Source of the DNA: Blastocatellia bacterium
GTDB lineage: Bacteria > Acidobacteriota > Blastocatellia > Pyrinomonadales > Pyrinomonadaceae
Length of the DNA: 64,000 nt
Direction of reading: 5' to 3'
NCBI GenBank assembly: GCA_003487805.1
Contig: DNNE01000076.1
Span: 7,017-71,016 of the forward strand
Shown here: piece after piece, positions 1 through 7,512 of the stretch
How the letters are laid out: every line of letters starts with the position of its first letter
How positions within the stretch are numbered: the first letter of the stretch is position 1
Made by a program: the position numbers and the translations under genes
The notes under the pieces: model-generated
The model's input: only the letters and a program-made list of their open reading frames with translations
The model's database searches: none
What the model was told of the DNA's origin: nothing

Positions 1-11
1 CCGCCGCTCCG

Positions 12-30
12 GTCCAACGAGTTGTTGGGC
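12..30. repeat. Short inverted repeat at the window edge
   Basis: GTCCAAC and GTTGGGC, separated by five bases, form an imperfect inverted repeat (one G-T mismatch) just past the stop of the minus-strand gene at 31-384. The two heptamers fit the RYYYAAC/GTTRRRY pattern of integron core sites, but they are far too close together for an attC. It is more simply a weak hairpin at a gene end. Confidence 0.35.
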
Positions 31-384
31 CTATGCCGCTGACAAATTCTTGAATGCATATTCGAGTAATACATGACCGGGCTCCATGCGAACAGAAAAC
101 AACTGCTCTTTGAATTCGTCCATTGCCACCTGCGCTGCTGGAGGGAGTCCGGGTGTGTAGAGAGAGTCCAGCCACTTATCCGCAAGATGGAGCACGAACC
201 CCTCGCGCTCACTCCGAGCTTCACGGATGCACATGAAATAACACATGCGACCCAAAGAACGAGCATCCTCTGCCGAAAGGCCGACGGCCGCGAGAAGGAA
301 TTTTGAGACTTCCAGCGGCGTATTTAGGATGGTGCCGCCAACCGTGACGTGTCCAAAAACATCTCCTTCCCACTTGACGTTCAT
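31..384 (-). CDS. Small hypothetical protein (117 aa)
   Basis: An uninterrupted minus-strand frame of 117 codons starting at ATG 384. The protein has no signal peptide and no membrane segment; it is a mixed soluble sequence with two cysteines in a MCYFMC stretch near residues 48-53. I do not recognise a family. The start lacks a strong Shine-Dalgarno sequence. Upstream, on the minus strand, a perfect palindrome (411-429) and a possible promoter (TTGCGT, 17 bases, TATAAG) support transcription from this side. The gene lies outside the transposon array, in the left flank. Confidence 0.55.
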   Translation of the reverse strand: MNVKWEGDVFGHVTVGGTILNTPLEVSKFLLAAVGLSAEDARSLGRMCYFMCIREARSEREGFVLHLADKWLDSLYTPGLPPAAQVAMDEFKEQLFSVRMEPGHVLLEYAFKNLSAA

Positions 385-410
385 TTTTCAGAGGCCCAAC
401 TACGTATTAG

Positions 411-429
411 AGACCACACCGTGTGGTCT
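411..429. promoter_or_regulatory. Perfect 19-bp palindrome upstream of the 31-384 gene
   Basis: AGACCACAC-C-GTGTGGTCT: 9-bp arms around one base. It lies 27 bases upstream of the minus-strand start codon and just downstream of the TATAAG-like -10, the usual position for a repressor operator. The regulator is unknown. Confidence 0.5.
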
Positions 430-479
430 AAGCCGCTCATACCGCGTCTTATACCTCTCGTACTTTCAAAACGCAAAAA

Positions 480-840
480 AATGAGAGCGAGAGAAGTCTC
501 GCCGTCGCTAACAAGAACCCGCCCGCTATCCCGGGTGAGATGGTCGCTTCGCCTATCTCACGTGGCAAGTCTGCAGGCGGTCCACGCAGACTTACATCGC
601 CATGTGCGAACTGGGGTCGCTCCAATCGGATTGGCCGGTTGAGCCGCAAAGTGCGCGCACTTCGATCATGTAGGTCGTCCCGGCTGTTAACCCAAAGAGG
701 GTCAAGTCTCTGACTCGCCGCCACCGGAATTCTTCCTTCTCAGGGATCCTCTGACCCTGCGGTCATAGACCGCAAATTCAGAGAAGACTTTTCCGGCAAG
801 TCAGAGACTTGCCGCGCATCGGAGTGGCAGAGCCATACCT
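480..840. other. Left flank without a clear gene; hairpin-rich
   Basis: No open frame here looks protein-like. The stretch carries repeated AAGTC/GACTT words and several short hairpins: GTGAGAT/ATCTCAC near 534-563, and GGCAAGTC-AGA-GACTTGCC at 795-813. A GACTTTTCCGGCA word resembles the subterminal repeat units of the modules to the right, so this may be the decayed end of a further module. Confidence 0.35.
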
Positions 841-842
841 GA

Positions 843-882
843 ACTATCGAACCATCGTATGGTTCGAACCATAGAACCATAG
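843..882. repeat. Left boundary of the array: degenerate AACCATAG repeats and target palindrome
   Basis: Five degenerate copies of an 8-9-bp word (AACTATCG, AACCATCG, TATGGTTCG, AACCATAG, AACCATAG) sit immediately left of module A. Within them TATGGTTCGAACCATA (858-873) is a perfect 16-bp palindrome. The word AACCATAG recurs at every module junction to the right, so this looks like the original target plus scars of earlier insertions. Confidence 0.7.
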
Positions 883-938
883 GGCTTTGCCTAAAAAGTC
901 CCGTTCGCCCAAAAAATCGGAGGCTTGCCCAAAAAGTC
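883..938 (+). repeat. Module A left end: TIR plus two subterminal repeats
   Basis: Terminal GGCTTTGCCTAAAAAGTC (883-900) contains the unit GCCTAAAAAGTC at 889-900. Two further units follow in the same orientation at 907-918 (GCCCAAAAAATC) and 927-938 (GCCCAAAAAGTC). Unit starts are 18 and 20 bp apart. Confidence 0.85.
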
Positions 939-990
939 CTTCAGCTTTGGCTTTCGTGTCACTGACGAGGCTTGGTGGTATCGTTGCGCC

Positions 991-2049
991 ATGTCTGAAC
1001 CGCCAACGCCGCCAAACACTGCCTTGCAGATCGTTCGCGAAAATCAATCAACAGAACAGGTGTACGTTGATTTCTATTCTGATCGCCTCTGCGAATACGC
1101 ATGGAAGAAAACAAAGGAACGGGCAAGCGTGGAATTGATCTCTGCGATTATTGGCGGCGTTTTGGTCGCTGGGGTCACATCTGGTTTCTCGTGGATCGGC
1201 GCTCTGAACGGAGTGTTAACGTTTTTGGCGATACTGGTAGCTGCGTTTGTGATCCATCTTCTGCTATCTCCCCGCGCGCTAGATAAAAAGCAGCGTAGAG
1301 AAAAAGAGCAGCTACAAAGCGCTTGCGTCATTCAGACAGGCATCATTAAAAAATACACAACTGACCTTGAAACCACGAACGCCAAATGCCAAGGATTGGA
1401 GTCTCAGGTCAATGCGCTCCAAACTGAAAGAGATTCTCTTAAGTCCGAGCTAGAGAAATTTACGAAGTACAGACTGAAATTCGAAATAGACGAGAAACGA
1501 TCATTAGCATACGTTCATCAAGAAGTTGGCAATTTCACTATCATCCAAGCCTCGATAGTAATGCAGCTCAAGAACTATGAGTCTGATTCTATAACCATGG
1601 AGGACCTTGAGATGGGCCTTTCTGAAATACTCAACAACACAAGCGATTGCCAAGAAATCTCGACTTTCATATTCGGCGAACCGGCATTTCAGTTATTGAG
1701 TACATTCGAGAATCAAGAGTTCAGGGGACGGAGGTTTGATCCTGGGGTTTCACCTTGGTTCAGGTTTAGAGCATGGATCGAAATTATCGGAGGCGATCTG
1801 AAGCCATCTGACCTAAACGTGAAACACTCTTTGCGCATGACGGCGATTAACCAAGCACCGCTATCAGCATCGCTTTATTTTGACTGGTCGAAAGCGGCTG
1901 AGAAGCCCGCAAGCTGTTTTCTGGTACTGCCCCATTCTCTTGCAGCCCCTAAGCGAGATCGTATTATGACTTTTGATAAAGCGGACGAACTAAAGAGACT
2001 CAGCGAGGGATTTGCGTTCGTCACTCCCGCAAGTGATAAGCCTGATTAG
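991..2049 (+). CDS. Membrane-anchored coiled-coil protein (module A cargo)
   Basis: Chosen start ATG 991 gives 352 residues; the frame opens further upstream at TTG 925, which lies inside a terminal repeat unit, so translation could begin there. Two hydrophobic segments at about residues 46-92 (VELISAIIGGVLVAGV, then LTFLAILVAAFVIHLL) form a membrane hairpin. A coiled coil follows (about 100-160, EKEQLQSA to KSELEKF), then a roughly 190-residue soluble C-terminal domain. No catalytic motif is recognised. A membrane hairpin plus coiled coil plus globular domain recurs in accessory and defence cargo, but no function is claimed. Confidence 0.75.
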   Translation: MSEPPTPPNTALQIVRENQSTEQVYVDFYSDRLCEYAWKKTKERASVELISAIIGGVLVAGVTSGFSWIGALNGVLTFLAILVAAFVIHLLLSPRALDKKQRREKEQLQSACVIQTGIIKKYTTDLETTNAKCQGLESQVNALQTERDSLKSELEKFTKYRLKFEIDEKRSLAYVHQEVGNFTIIQASIVMQLKNYESDSITMEDLEMGLSEILNNTSDCQEISTFIFGEPAFQLLSTFENQEFRGRRFDPGVSPWFRFRAWIEIIGGDLKPSDLNVKHSLRMTAINQAPLSASLYFDWSKAAEKPASCFLVLPHSLAAPKRDRIMTFDKADELKRLSEGFAFVTPASDKPD

Positions 2050-2100
2050 TACCCGCTCTTTTCCCCGGCGCGGTTTATCATCTTGGAAGAGTTGGCGGTG

Positions 2101-2106
2101 TATAAT
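2101..2106 (+). promoter_or_regulatory. -10 box TATAAT for a leaderless message
   Basis: Consensus TATAAT preceded by TG ends only seven bases before the GTG start at 2114, so transcription would begin at or beside the start codon. No Shine-Dalgarno site precedes the GTG, which fits. Confidence 0.5.
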
Positions 2107-2113
2107 CGGCTGA

Positions 2114-2796
2114 GTGAAGATCACGTTCCTTATTCTTGCGGTAGTAGTGCTCGCTTTCGCCGAAGTAGCGCGAGCACAGCAAGCCTCCCCCAGTCCGACG
2201 CCTCAGATCGGTTTCAGAAAACAGGTATTCGAGCCTTCAGCCGATGATCCACTCTTGAAGGCGACCTTAACGACCGGGCGAGACCCGCAAACCACGTATG
2301 ATCGGTTTACAGACGAAACGAACGTTTGGATTCCCTTTGACGATTTAGATATCAGCACACATTACGATTTGAGCATTATGGCCTTCGTGACGTATCGCGG
2401 GAAAGGCTCTACTAAGCCTGAAGGTATGGGAATAGGATTCATGTCTACGCCACATGAGATCGAGTCACCTGAGATTCGCGAGCTGCGCGTCTTGGCCGAC
2501 GGAAACGCATTTCGCTAGGACGCCCGAGCGCGAGATCGTCAAAGATCGGCTATAAGTACATCGGCACGATCACTGAATTTCTGGAATACAAGGCTACGCC
2601 ACAGATTCTAAAAAAGATCGCTAATGCACGGAAGGTGGAGATGCGTCTAGGCTCCCTTGAATTCGCTCTCCCTCCGGGCTTTCTGCACTCAATGCAGAAG
2701 TTGACATCTGGCCTCCCAAATCCAAAGCCAACATCCGCGCCTACGAAACGATCGCGCTCTTACGGGTCTCGCCGCTTTTGTTTTGTGTGCGCCTGA
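2114..2796 (+). pseudogene. Secreted hypothetical protein, reading frame broken near 2515
   Basis: Begins at GTG 2114 with a signal peptide (FLILAVVVLAFAEVARAQ). The first frame ends at a TAG, 2516-2518, after GNAFR. The next frame (-1) continues without a gap from LGRPSARSSKIGYKYIG to a TGA at 2794-2796, with strongly protein-like sequence (TITEFLEYKATPQILKKI; ANARKVEMRLGSLEFALP). The two halves together give about 227 residues of a secreted beta-rich protein of unknown role. The break is best explained by a one-base deletion. No slippery heptamer is present, so programmed shifting is unlikely. Confidence 0.65.
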
Positions 2797-2802
2797 GATC
2801 GG

Positions 2803-2811
2803 TGATATAAG
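2803..2811 (+). promoter_or_regulatory. Extended -10 promoter (TGATATAAG)
   Basis: TG-A-TATAAG lies 33 bases upstream of the ATG at 2844. The surrounding GTGATATAAGCCTGC is repeated exactly at 11507-11521 before another small membrane-protein gene, in module C. Confidence 0.6.
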
Positions 2812-2843
2812 CCTGCGGTTCTTCTTCCACTGCCGTTAGATCC

Positions 2844-3320
2844 ATGAATCTTATCGACAATTCGACATCAGTACTCACGTGGTCATCAGTACTCACGTGG
2901 CTCCCGCTAGTCGGGGGCATCGTGGCTTTTGCCCTTCCGTTTCTATACACAATAGTCAAAGACGCCAAGACTCGCCGTATCGAGGCAGAAAAGCCTCACC
3001 TTGAACATCAGCTAAAGCTTTATACTGAGATTTGCCAAGTGGTAGCGCGTCTCGCATCCGATCAAATTGAGGCGGACAGCAAGCGATCCTGGGAACTCTA
3101 CTGGGGCGAGTTGTGCATGGTTGAGACCCTTGGCGTCGAGACAGCAATGAAGGAATTTGGTGATGCCCTTCTCGACAACGCAGGCAAAGAGAAACTCCAA
3201 GGACTGTCTTATAATCTTGCGCACGCCCTTCGTCAATCGTTAGAGTCCGGATGGGGTAGTCGTTTCCATTTCCGATGGCTGCCTGGCATGAACCGTCAGT
3301 CCCGTTTGCCCATAAAGTAA
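2844..3320 (+). CDS. Small membrane protein (158 aa)
   Basis: A single N-terminal membrane segment (about residues 10-36, ending PLVGGIVAFALPFLYTIV), a basic stretch, then about 110 soluble mostly helical residues. An exact tandem duplication of an 18-bp word at 2866-2901 encodes the repeated SVLTW in the segment before the membrane helix. The stop codon TAA (3318-3320) lies inside the first subterminal repeat of module A's right end, so gene and transposon end overlap. Topology suggests an N-in anchored cytoplasmic domain; no family recognised. Confidence 0.7.
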   Translation: MNLIDNSTSVLTWSSVLTWLPLVGGIVAFALPFLYTIVKDAKTRRIEAEKPHLEHQLKLYTEICQVVARLASDQIEADSKRSWELYWGELCMVETLGVETAMKEFGDALLDNAGKEKLQGLSYNLAHALRQSLESGWGSRFHFRWLPGMNRQSRLPIK

Positions 3321-3369
3321 TCGCCCTGCCCAAAAAGTCTGCCCAAGAAGTCACTTTTTAGGCAAAGCC
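3308..3369 (-). repeat. Module A right end: TIR plus three subterminal repeats
   Basis: Terminal ACTTTTTAGGCAAAGCC (3353-3369) is the exact complement of the left terminus. Inside it lie GCCCAAGAAGTC (3341-3352), GCCCAAAAAGTC (3328-3339) and GCCCATAAAGTA (3308-3319), all pointing the opposite way to the terminal unit. Confidence 0.85.
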
Positions 3370-3370
3370 C

Positions 3371-3387
3371 GAACCATAGAACCATAG
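3371..3387. repeat. Junction A/B: double AACCATAG
   Basis: GAACCATAGAACCATAG separates the right terminus of A from the left terminus of B. The doubled 8-bp word (3372-3379, 3380-3387) fits a target-site duplication, or the scar of a lost module. Confidence 0.8.
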
Positions 3388-3450
3388 GGCTTTGCTGCGA
3401 AAGTCAGGTTTGGGGTTCACTTCTGCATCAGGCGGGTGACTTTTGCATCA
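3388..3450 (+). repeat. Module B left end: TIR plus two subterminal repeats
   Basis: TIR at 3388-3405, then CACTTCTGCATCA (3418-3430) and GACTTTTGCATCA (3438-3450), exactly 20 bp apart. Confidence 0.85.
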
Positions 3451-3543
3451 ATGGTGGGACACTCATCTTCATAGATTGAACAGGTTGCCGAGTTGTTAGC
3501 AAGTAGATGAAACCCCCAAAAATGCTTCACGATGACAAACCTG

Positions 3544-3552
3544 TGATATAAG
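3544..3552 (+). promoter_or_regulatory. Extended -10 promoter (TGATATAAG)
   Basis: TG-A-TATAAG, 32 bases upstream of the GTG start at 3585; the same element as at 2803, 9646 and 11508. Confidence 0.55.
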
Positions 3553-3584
3553 TGGCGTTAATGACTAGATTTTCCGGAGGTTGA

Positions 3585-3770
3585 GTGTCCCTTTACTGGA
3601 AAACGCAATCAGCGGTCAGACCTTACGTACTTGGAATCAGCGGACTAGCGGCTGCAATTAGCGTCACTGCTTTCGAACAAAAGAGTGAATGGTCGCTAAT
3701 GTGGTACTGGTACGTTTTGGGTGGTGCAGTTCTCTGGCTCATCTATAGCCTGATAGCAAATAATTCATAG
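3585..3770 (+). CDS. Small two-helix membrane protein (61 aa)
   Basis: GTG start at 3585 is set by a GGAGG five bases upstream. Two hydrophobic segments (about residues 15-30 and 38-57, rich in W and Y) leave almost no soluble part. No family recognised. It is the first gene inside module B's left end, with its own extended -10 promoter, and is followed closely by the 3788-4764 genes on the same strand. Confidence 0.65.
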   Translation: MSLYWKTQSAVRPYVLGISGLAAAISVTAFEQKSEWSLMWYWYVLGGAVLWLIYSLIANNS

Positions 3771-3787
3771 GCCCACTTAACAGTCAG

Positions 3788-3961
3788 TTGATTCGCAGAT
3801 TCGGCGCTAAGCAATTTGAGAAGAAACAAAGAATAATTGCGCGGGAAATTGTCATTGCGCTGTTCGATAGAGAGTCCACGCTGGAGTTACCTGACGAGGA
3901 CGAAGACTTGGTTGCACGGGAAGCGGCTTCAAGTTTTTACGTTCTCTTCGAAGATAGATAA
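3788..3961 (+). CDS. Short acidic protein, TTG start (57 aa)
   Basis: A frame with strongly protein-like sequence (EIVIALFDRESTLELP; EDLVAREAASSFYVLFEDR) ends at TAA 3959-3961, one base before the ATG of the next gene at 3963. No ATG is available; TTG 3788 is the best in-frame start and lacks a good Shine-Dalgarno site, so the 5' end is uncertain. Tight spacing points to translational coupling with the 3963 gene. Size, acidity and order would suit an antitoxin, but no antitoxin fold is recognised. Confidence 0.4.
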   Translation: MIRRFGAKQFEKKQRIIAREIVIALFDRESTLELPDEDEDLVAREAASSFYVLFEDR

Positions 3962-3962
3962 G

Positions 3963-4764
3963 ATGGCTCGTAAAAGGCTTCAGAAAATCAGCGATATTCT
4001 CAAGGAGGTCGGCTTAAAGGAAGCAGATGACCGTCTTCGTGAGAAAGATCGTGAAATTCAACATCTGAAGACTTTTGAGCGTCAGGCACACGATTCAAGA
4101 CCTGAAGCGTTGAGGAGGTTCTTTGAAACTAGCCGAGGCATTTGGTGTGAGGATCACGCTGCCCGGCCGCCGGCGAGTATTTACATCGACGACCCGATCT
4201 ATCGGCAACTGTTTATTGAAAAAGATATTGCTCCGATATGCGCTATTGCGGAATTTGCCATTTAGAGAAGTGTTCTCGATCTGCCCAAGAAAATATGCTG
4301 CGTATGTTGAGAAGAAGGCAGCGAAAGACAAAGAAATAACGAGAAGCTCTTCAACCGCAGAAGGGTCTCAAGATGAAGAAGACGTACCGTTAAAGCCCGC
4401 AAAGATCATTGAGGACTGGGAAGACCGCAGCCTAATGGATAAAAATCGATATCTCACCATTCCCGCCACTTGGGAGGACAAGATAGCCGATGATGCGGGT
4501 CTAGGGATAGATAGTTGGAAATTGGTAGTAACCGTACCCTCCGGAGGAATTGAGCCGAAGTTCGACGATATCAGAATACTGAGGGAAACAGAGTCAGGCT
4601 ATGGTTATCAGAAACTCGAAAAAAAGACAGGCTTCTGGGAAGGAGTTCTCAAGCATTTGGCGGTTGAACGATATAGCATCAGAGTATTTGCATCTTCTGA
4701 CCTGCCGACTGAAAAGGTTAAAGACATCCATCGAGCAGCCAAAGCATTGTTAAGTGAGGAATAA
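3963..4764 (+). pseudogene. Hypothetical coiled-coil protein split between two frames
   Basis: The first frame (ATG 3963) gives MARKRLQKISDILKEVG and a charged coiled coil, and ends at TAG near 4265. The +1 frame, open from about 4123, takes over and runs to TAA 4764 with convincing protein (KIIEDWEDRSLMDKNRY; WEDKIADDAGLGIDSWKL; KVKDIHRAAKALLSEE). Joined at about 4240-4262 it would be about 267 residues. A TTG at 4123 has a perfect AGGAGG five bases upstream, so a second overlapping gene starting there is an alternative, but its first 50 residues look like out-of-frame sequence. Function unknown. Confidence 0.5.
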
Positions 4765-4773
4765 ACAAAATTG

Positions 4774-5175
4774 TTAGGCCGCTATTGCCTCGATCGGCTC
4801 TAGTTCCAAAATTCCTTCGGCAAGCTGCACTAATGGTCTAAGTGATTCATCATCTTCAACGTAACCTTCAATCGCTTTCCGGCAAACGGCGACGCATCTC
4901 TCGTTGAAGCGTAATGGACTCTTTTGAGTAAGAAACCCAAACACAATTCCCTCGCTCACAAATTGAGCGACATCTTCAGACCAGTACTTATCAAGACTTC
5001 GAGAAAGCGCAATTCGACTAATATCTACATCATTTGTTTTCAGCTTGACTAGATACTCAGCTAGATCCTCTATGTAGAGTTCTTTGCCCTTCTTAGCATC
5101 TTGGTAGCCTTTTAGCGTAACTAGGGCTATCAACCTAAGCACTGGTTCCGTAGAAGAGAATATTGAACTCACCAT
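4774..5175 (-). CDS. Hypothetical helical protein (133 aa)
   Basis: ATG 5175 is preceded by a clear GGAGAG. The product is soluble, mostly helical and acidic at the C-terminus (VEDDESLRPLVQLAEG; ILELEPIEAIAA). It is convergent with the 3963-4764 frame, the two stops being ten bases apart. No signal peptide, membrane segment or known motif. Orientation and position within module B suggest independent cargo. Confidence 0.7.
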   Translation of the reverse strand: MVSSIFSSTEPVLRLIALVTLKGYQDAKKGKELYIEDLAEYLVKLKTNDVDISRIALSRSLDKYWSEDVAQFVSEGIVFGFLTQKSPLRFNERCVAVCRKAIEGYVEDDESLRPLVQLAEGILELEPIEAIAA

Positions 5176-5569
5176 CTTTTACTCTCCTTTTTCCAGCCGA
5201 CGACTGCCAAGCGAGGCGAGGGAACCACCTCAAGCGGCAATGGTCGCTTTGCCATGTCGAGGTGTCCTCGAAACTCTCCTTATTATCATAAAACCGCGCC
5301 GACCAAAGAAAAATAAAACAGCGACGTAGAGGGTTGAAACACTCGCAGGATACTCATAATATTAGGGTTAAGCGCGCCGACGTCGGGTTGGCGACACATT
5401 GTTTCATCGGCGCAACGCGCCATTCTACTCCATTTACGCTGCATTTCACAAAAAAACCTTGCGACTTCATGTTCTAGCAAATTATACTCTTCATTGTCTA
5501 AAAGAACTACTTTTTATTACTAGATTTATTGTAATAAATGTAGTTACAAAAAGTACATCTTTTATCACA
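5176..5569. other. Divergent intergenic region between the 5175 and 5570 genes
   Basis: AT-rich sequence holding the promoters of two divergent genes. CGCGCCGAC occurs twice (about 5289 and 5373), and a distant inverted GCGCCGA/TCGGCGC pair is present. The palindrome next to the regulator gene is listed separately. No other gene seen. Confidence 0.5.
5523..5538. promoter_or_regulatory. Palindrome upstream of the MerR-like gene
   Basis: ATTTATT-GT-AATAAAT, perfect 7-bp arms, lies 32 bases before the ATG. A second imperfect pair (TGTA...TACA) follows. MerR proteins usually bind such dyads in their own promoter, so autoregulation is likely. Confidence 0.5.
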
Positions 5570-6052
5570 ATGAATTCTAGTTCATCTACCCTCGTAAAAC
5601 AACCAGAAAAAGCTCTTCCACGTCTACGACTGAAGTTGCGATTACCAAATGGAAAGTCTGGGTGTAGCCTTAAAGAACTATGCGACTGGGCGGACCTAAG
5701 TCCCACACAGATTCGCCATTTGGAAAGTAAAGAGTTAATTGCGCCAAAGCGCATAGTAGGCGGGAAAAAACGACGTTCGGTTGTTTACTCTGCGGAAGAT
5801 GTTCTAAAGACACTCATCATTAGTGATATAAGACACGCGGGTTTTTCTCTCCAAGAGCTGCGCACGGCAATTCATAATCTTCGAAAGTTTGGACTGGAAT
5901 TCAACGCACAAACGCACCTGTTGACAGATGGTGCCAGCATCCAAGCTGCAAGCAGTGAATTGCAAGTCGTTGACATATTGAGACATGAACGACAGCTCAT
6001 GTTGCTAGTTTCAATTGAGGATCAAATCGAAAAAGTACAAAGAGTGGCATGA
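5570..6052 (+). CDS. MerR-family-like transcriptional regulator
   Basis: ATG 5570 gives 160 residues; the frame is open further upstream but that part is AT-rich non-coding-like sequence. The N-terminal half carries a MerR-type winged helix: helix-turn-helix SLKELCDWADLSPTQIRHLE (about 36-55), wing KELIAPKRIVGGKKRRSVVY, then SAEDVLKTLIISDIRHAGFS and LQELRTAIHNL, matching the family's second HTH. The C-terminal part is a short helix that would dimerise. There are no conserved effector cysteines, so no metal sensor role is implied. It lies next to the transposase and may control module genes. Confidence 0.75.
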   Translation: MNSSSSTLVKQPEKALPRLRLKLRLPNGKSGCSLKELCDWADLSPTQIRHLESKELIAPKRIVGGKKRRSVVYSAEDVLKTLIISDIRHAGFSLQELRTAIHNLRKFGLEFNAQTHLLTDGASIQAASSELQVVDILRHERQLMLLVSIEDQIEKVQRVA

Positions 6053-6138
6053 TGCAAAATTATGGTTACTGTTCTTTGTAGAACTCCAGGCGGACGCCTA
6101 ACTCATACATACCTTAATTAAGCGCGAGTTAGTTTTGG

Positions 6139-7383
6139 TCAAGCCGCCTCTTCCCAAAATGTCGGCTCAATGCCTAACTCGTAAATTGATTGAATCAAGC
6201 AGCACAGGTTATGTGCCAGGACTTTGCAAAGGGCTTCGTTGATCTGTGCCGTTCGGGTCTTGCTTCTAAGGCGGTCGCCAAACTTCGTCTTGATCATGTG
6301 GAACGTGGTTTCGACGTTGGATCGTTTGTGATAGCACTGCATGAAGCGTTCCTGATTGTAGGAATAGAAGTGGAACATTCGTTTCCAAATCGTAGAGTGG
6401 TTCTTGCTAGTCGTGCTGTTCGCCTTGAAAGCGATGAACGGCTGCGCGTCATGGTCTGCTACTACTTGCAGATTGTCGCTCGACAGATAGGCTTTGTCCG
6501 CGCTCACTTGGGCCATCGTGAAGTTGCGTCCGGTTGTCTTAACCAGTCCCGCGAATTGCGGACAATCGTTAGCATTGGGTTCCGTGACTTCGACGCTGGT
6601 AACGATGTTGGTTTTGACTCCGCACATCAAGTGAACCTTGATCCAGTCATGCCGATCCATGAGCGTCTTGTCGCTGTACTTTGCTTTGACCCATTGAACG
6701 AAGCGGCAAGTTGAAAAGCCACTGCTATCAACTGCGAAGTCAGATTCGACAGCCTGCAGCGGCAAGCTGGATTCCTCAATGAGTTGTTTGAGAAACGGCG
6801 TGAGCATTGGGTTCTCAAGGTAGCGAGAGGGTGACGTATAGTGCGGCGTCCGCGTTAAGTATCCCTTTGCGTGCGCGTCTCTCAAGTCGGACGTGAAGCG
6901 GCGACCGCTTACCGTGCTGAAAACTTTGTACGTGTTCCCAAAGACAACTTCTGCGAGCGGAATGCGCGGACGCCCGAATGTTTGGATCGGTTCTTCGATG
7001 CCTTTGCACAACTCAGCCAGCAAGGAAAGAAAACGATCCTTCTCATGAGTTTGCGCTTGGTTGTAAGCAGTCCATTCTTGTCTGTAGGTTTGCTTGACCG
7101 TGACCGTCTCAGTGAGAGTCTGAGTTTGAGTTTCTTCGTCAAAGGTAAATTCGCGCTGGGTCACGATCTCAACCGCGTAAAGATGCTTGCACCGGAGTTG
7201 TCGGGCTGCGAAATCAGGACAAGTGCAATGTGGCTTAGCGGGATCGGGTTTGACCGTGTAGGTATTCGTGCAACCTTGGGTCTGAGACGGGACAAACCAT
7301 CTGTTACCGTCATCGCTTCGCTGAAGTTTTGCTTTGGCGGCAATCACTAAGCCGCGTTGTTCTCTCTCTTGTTGTTCGTTCAT
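6139..7383 (-). CDS. SWIM zinc-finger DDE transposase (module B)
   Basis: 414 residues. A SWIM zinc finger C53-x-C55...C65-x-H67 (HCTCPDFAARQLRCKH) precedes a linker and an IS4/IS5-like RNase H-fold domain with a plausible triad D219 (FAVDSSGF), D296 (SADKAYLS) and E358 (HKRSNVETTFHMIK). The Y-x2-R-x3-E-x6-K pattern of the IS4 superfamily is visible as YHKRSNVETTFHMIKTK. The product would cut and join module ends; the SWIM finger may add DNA contacts. It is 85% or more identical by eye to the module D enzyme over the C-terminal half. Transcribed divergently from a leaderless zinc-ribbon gene. Confidence 0.9.
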   Translation of the reverse strand: MNEQQEREQRGLVIAAKAKLQRSDDGNRWFVPSQTQGCTNTYTVKPDPAKPHCTCPDFAARQLRCKHLYAVEIVTQREFTFDEETQTQTLTETVTVKQTYRQEWTAYNQAQTHEKDRFLSLLAELCKGIEEPIQTFGRPRIPLAEVVFGNTYKVFSTVSGRRFTSDLRDAHAKGYLTRTPHYTSPSRYLENPMLTPFLKQLIEESSLPLQAVESDFAVDSSGFSTCRFVQWVKAKYSDKTLMDRHDWIKVHLMCGVKTNIVTSVEVTEPNANDCPQFAGLVKTTGRNFTMAQVSADKAYLSSDNLQVVADHDAQPFIAFKANSTTSKNHSTIWKRMFHFYSYNQERFMQCYHKRSNVETTFHMIKTKFGDRLRSKTRTAQINEALCKVLAHNLCCLIQSIYELGIEPTFWEEAA

Positions 7384-7512
7384 TGTGGCCTTGCCTTTCG
7401 TTAGGCGACTGGCTCACAATGGCTTTGTTCGGAGACCGTATGCGAGCAATCGCGTTGGTTTTCAAGTGGGCTTTGTTGGTTAGCGCCAATGAAGCCCTTT
7501 TCAATGCTCGCT

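Larger units (their letters stand above)
883..3369. mobile_element. Module A: transposon-like unit without a transposase
   Basis: Bounded by a perfect 17-bp inverted repeat, GGCTTTGCCTAAAAAGT at 883-899 and its complement at 3353-3369, and flanked on both sides by GAACCATAG. Each end carries further copies of GCCCAAAAAGTC. It holds three genes (one frameshifted) and no transposase, so it is likely non-autonomous. Its ends resemble those of module C most closely, so C's transposase is the natural candidate to move it. This is inference from sequence pattern; no known family is claimed. Confidence 0.8.

Noticed and set aside
843..900. CRISPR-like reading of the short repeats near module ends
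   Set aside because: Units are 12-13 bp at about 20-bp steps, only two to four per end, with no unique spacers or cas genes; the inverted termini explain them better.
7421..7477. GGCTTTG words upstream of transposase B as internal termini
   Set aside because: No following module-specific sequence, no inverted partner and no AACCATAG beside them.
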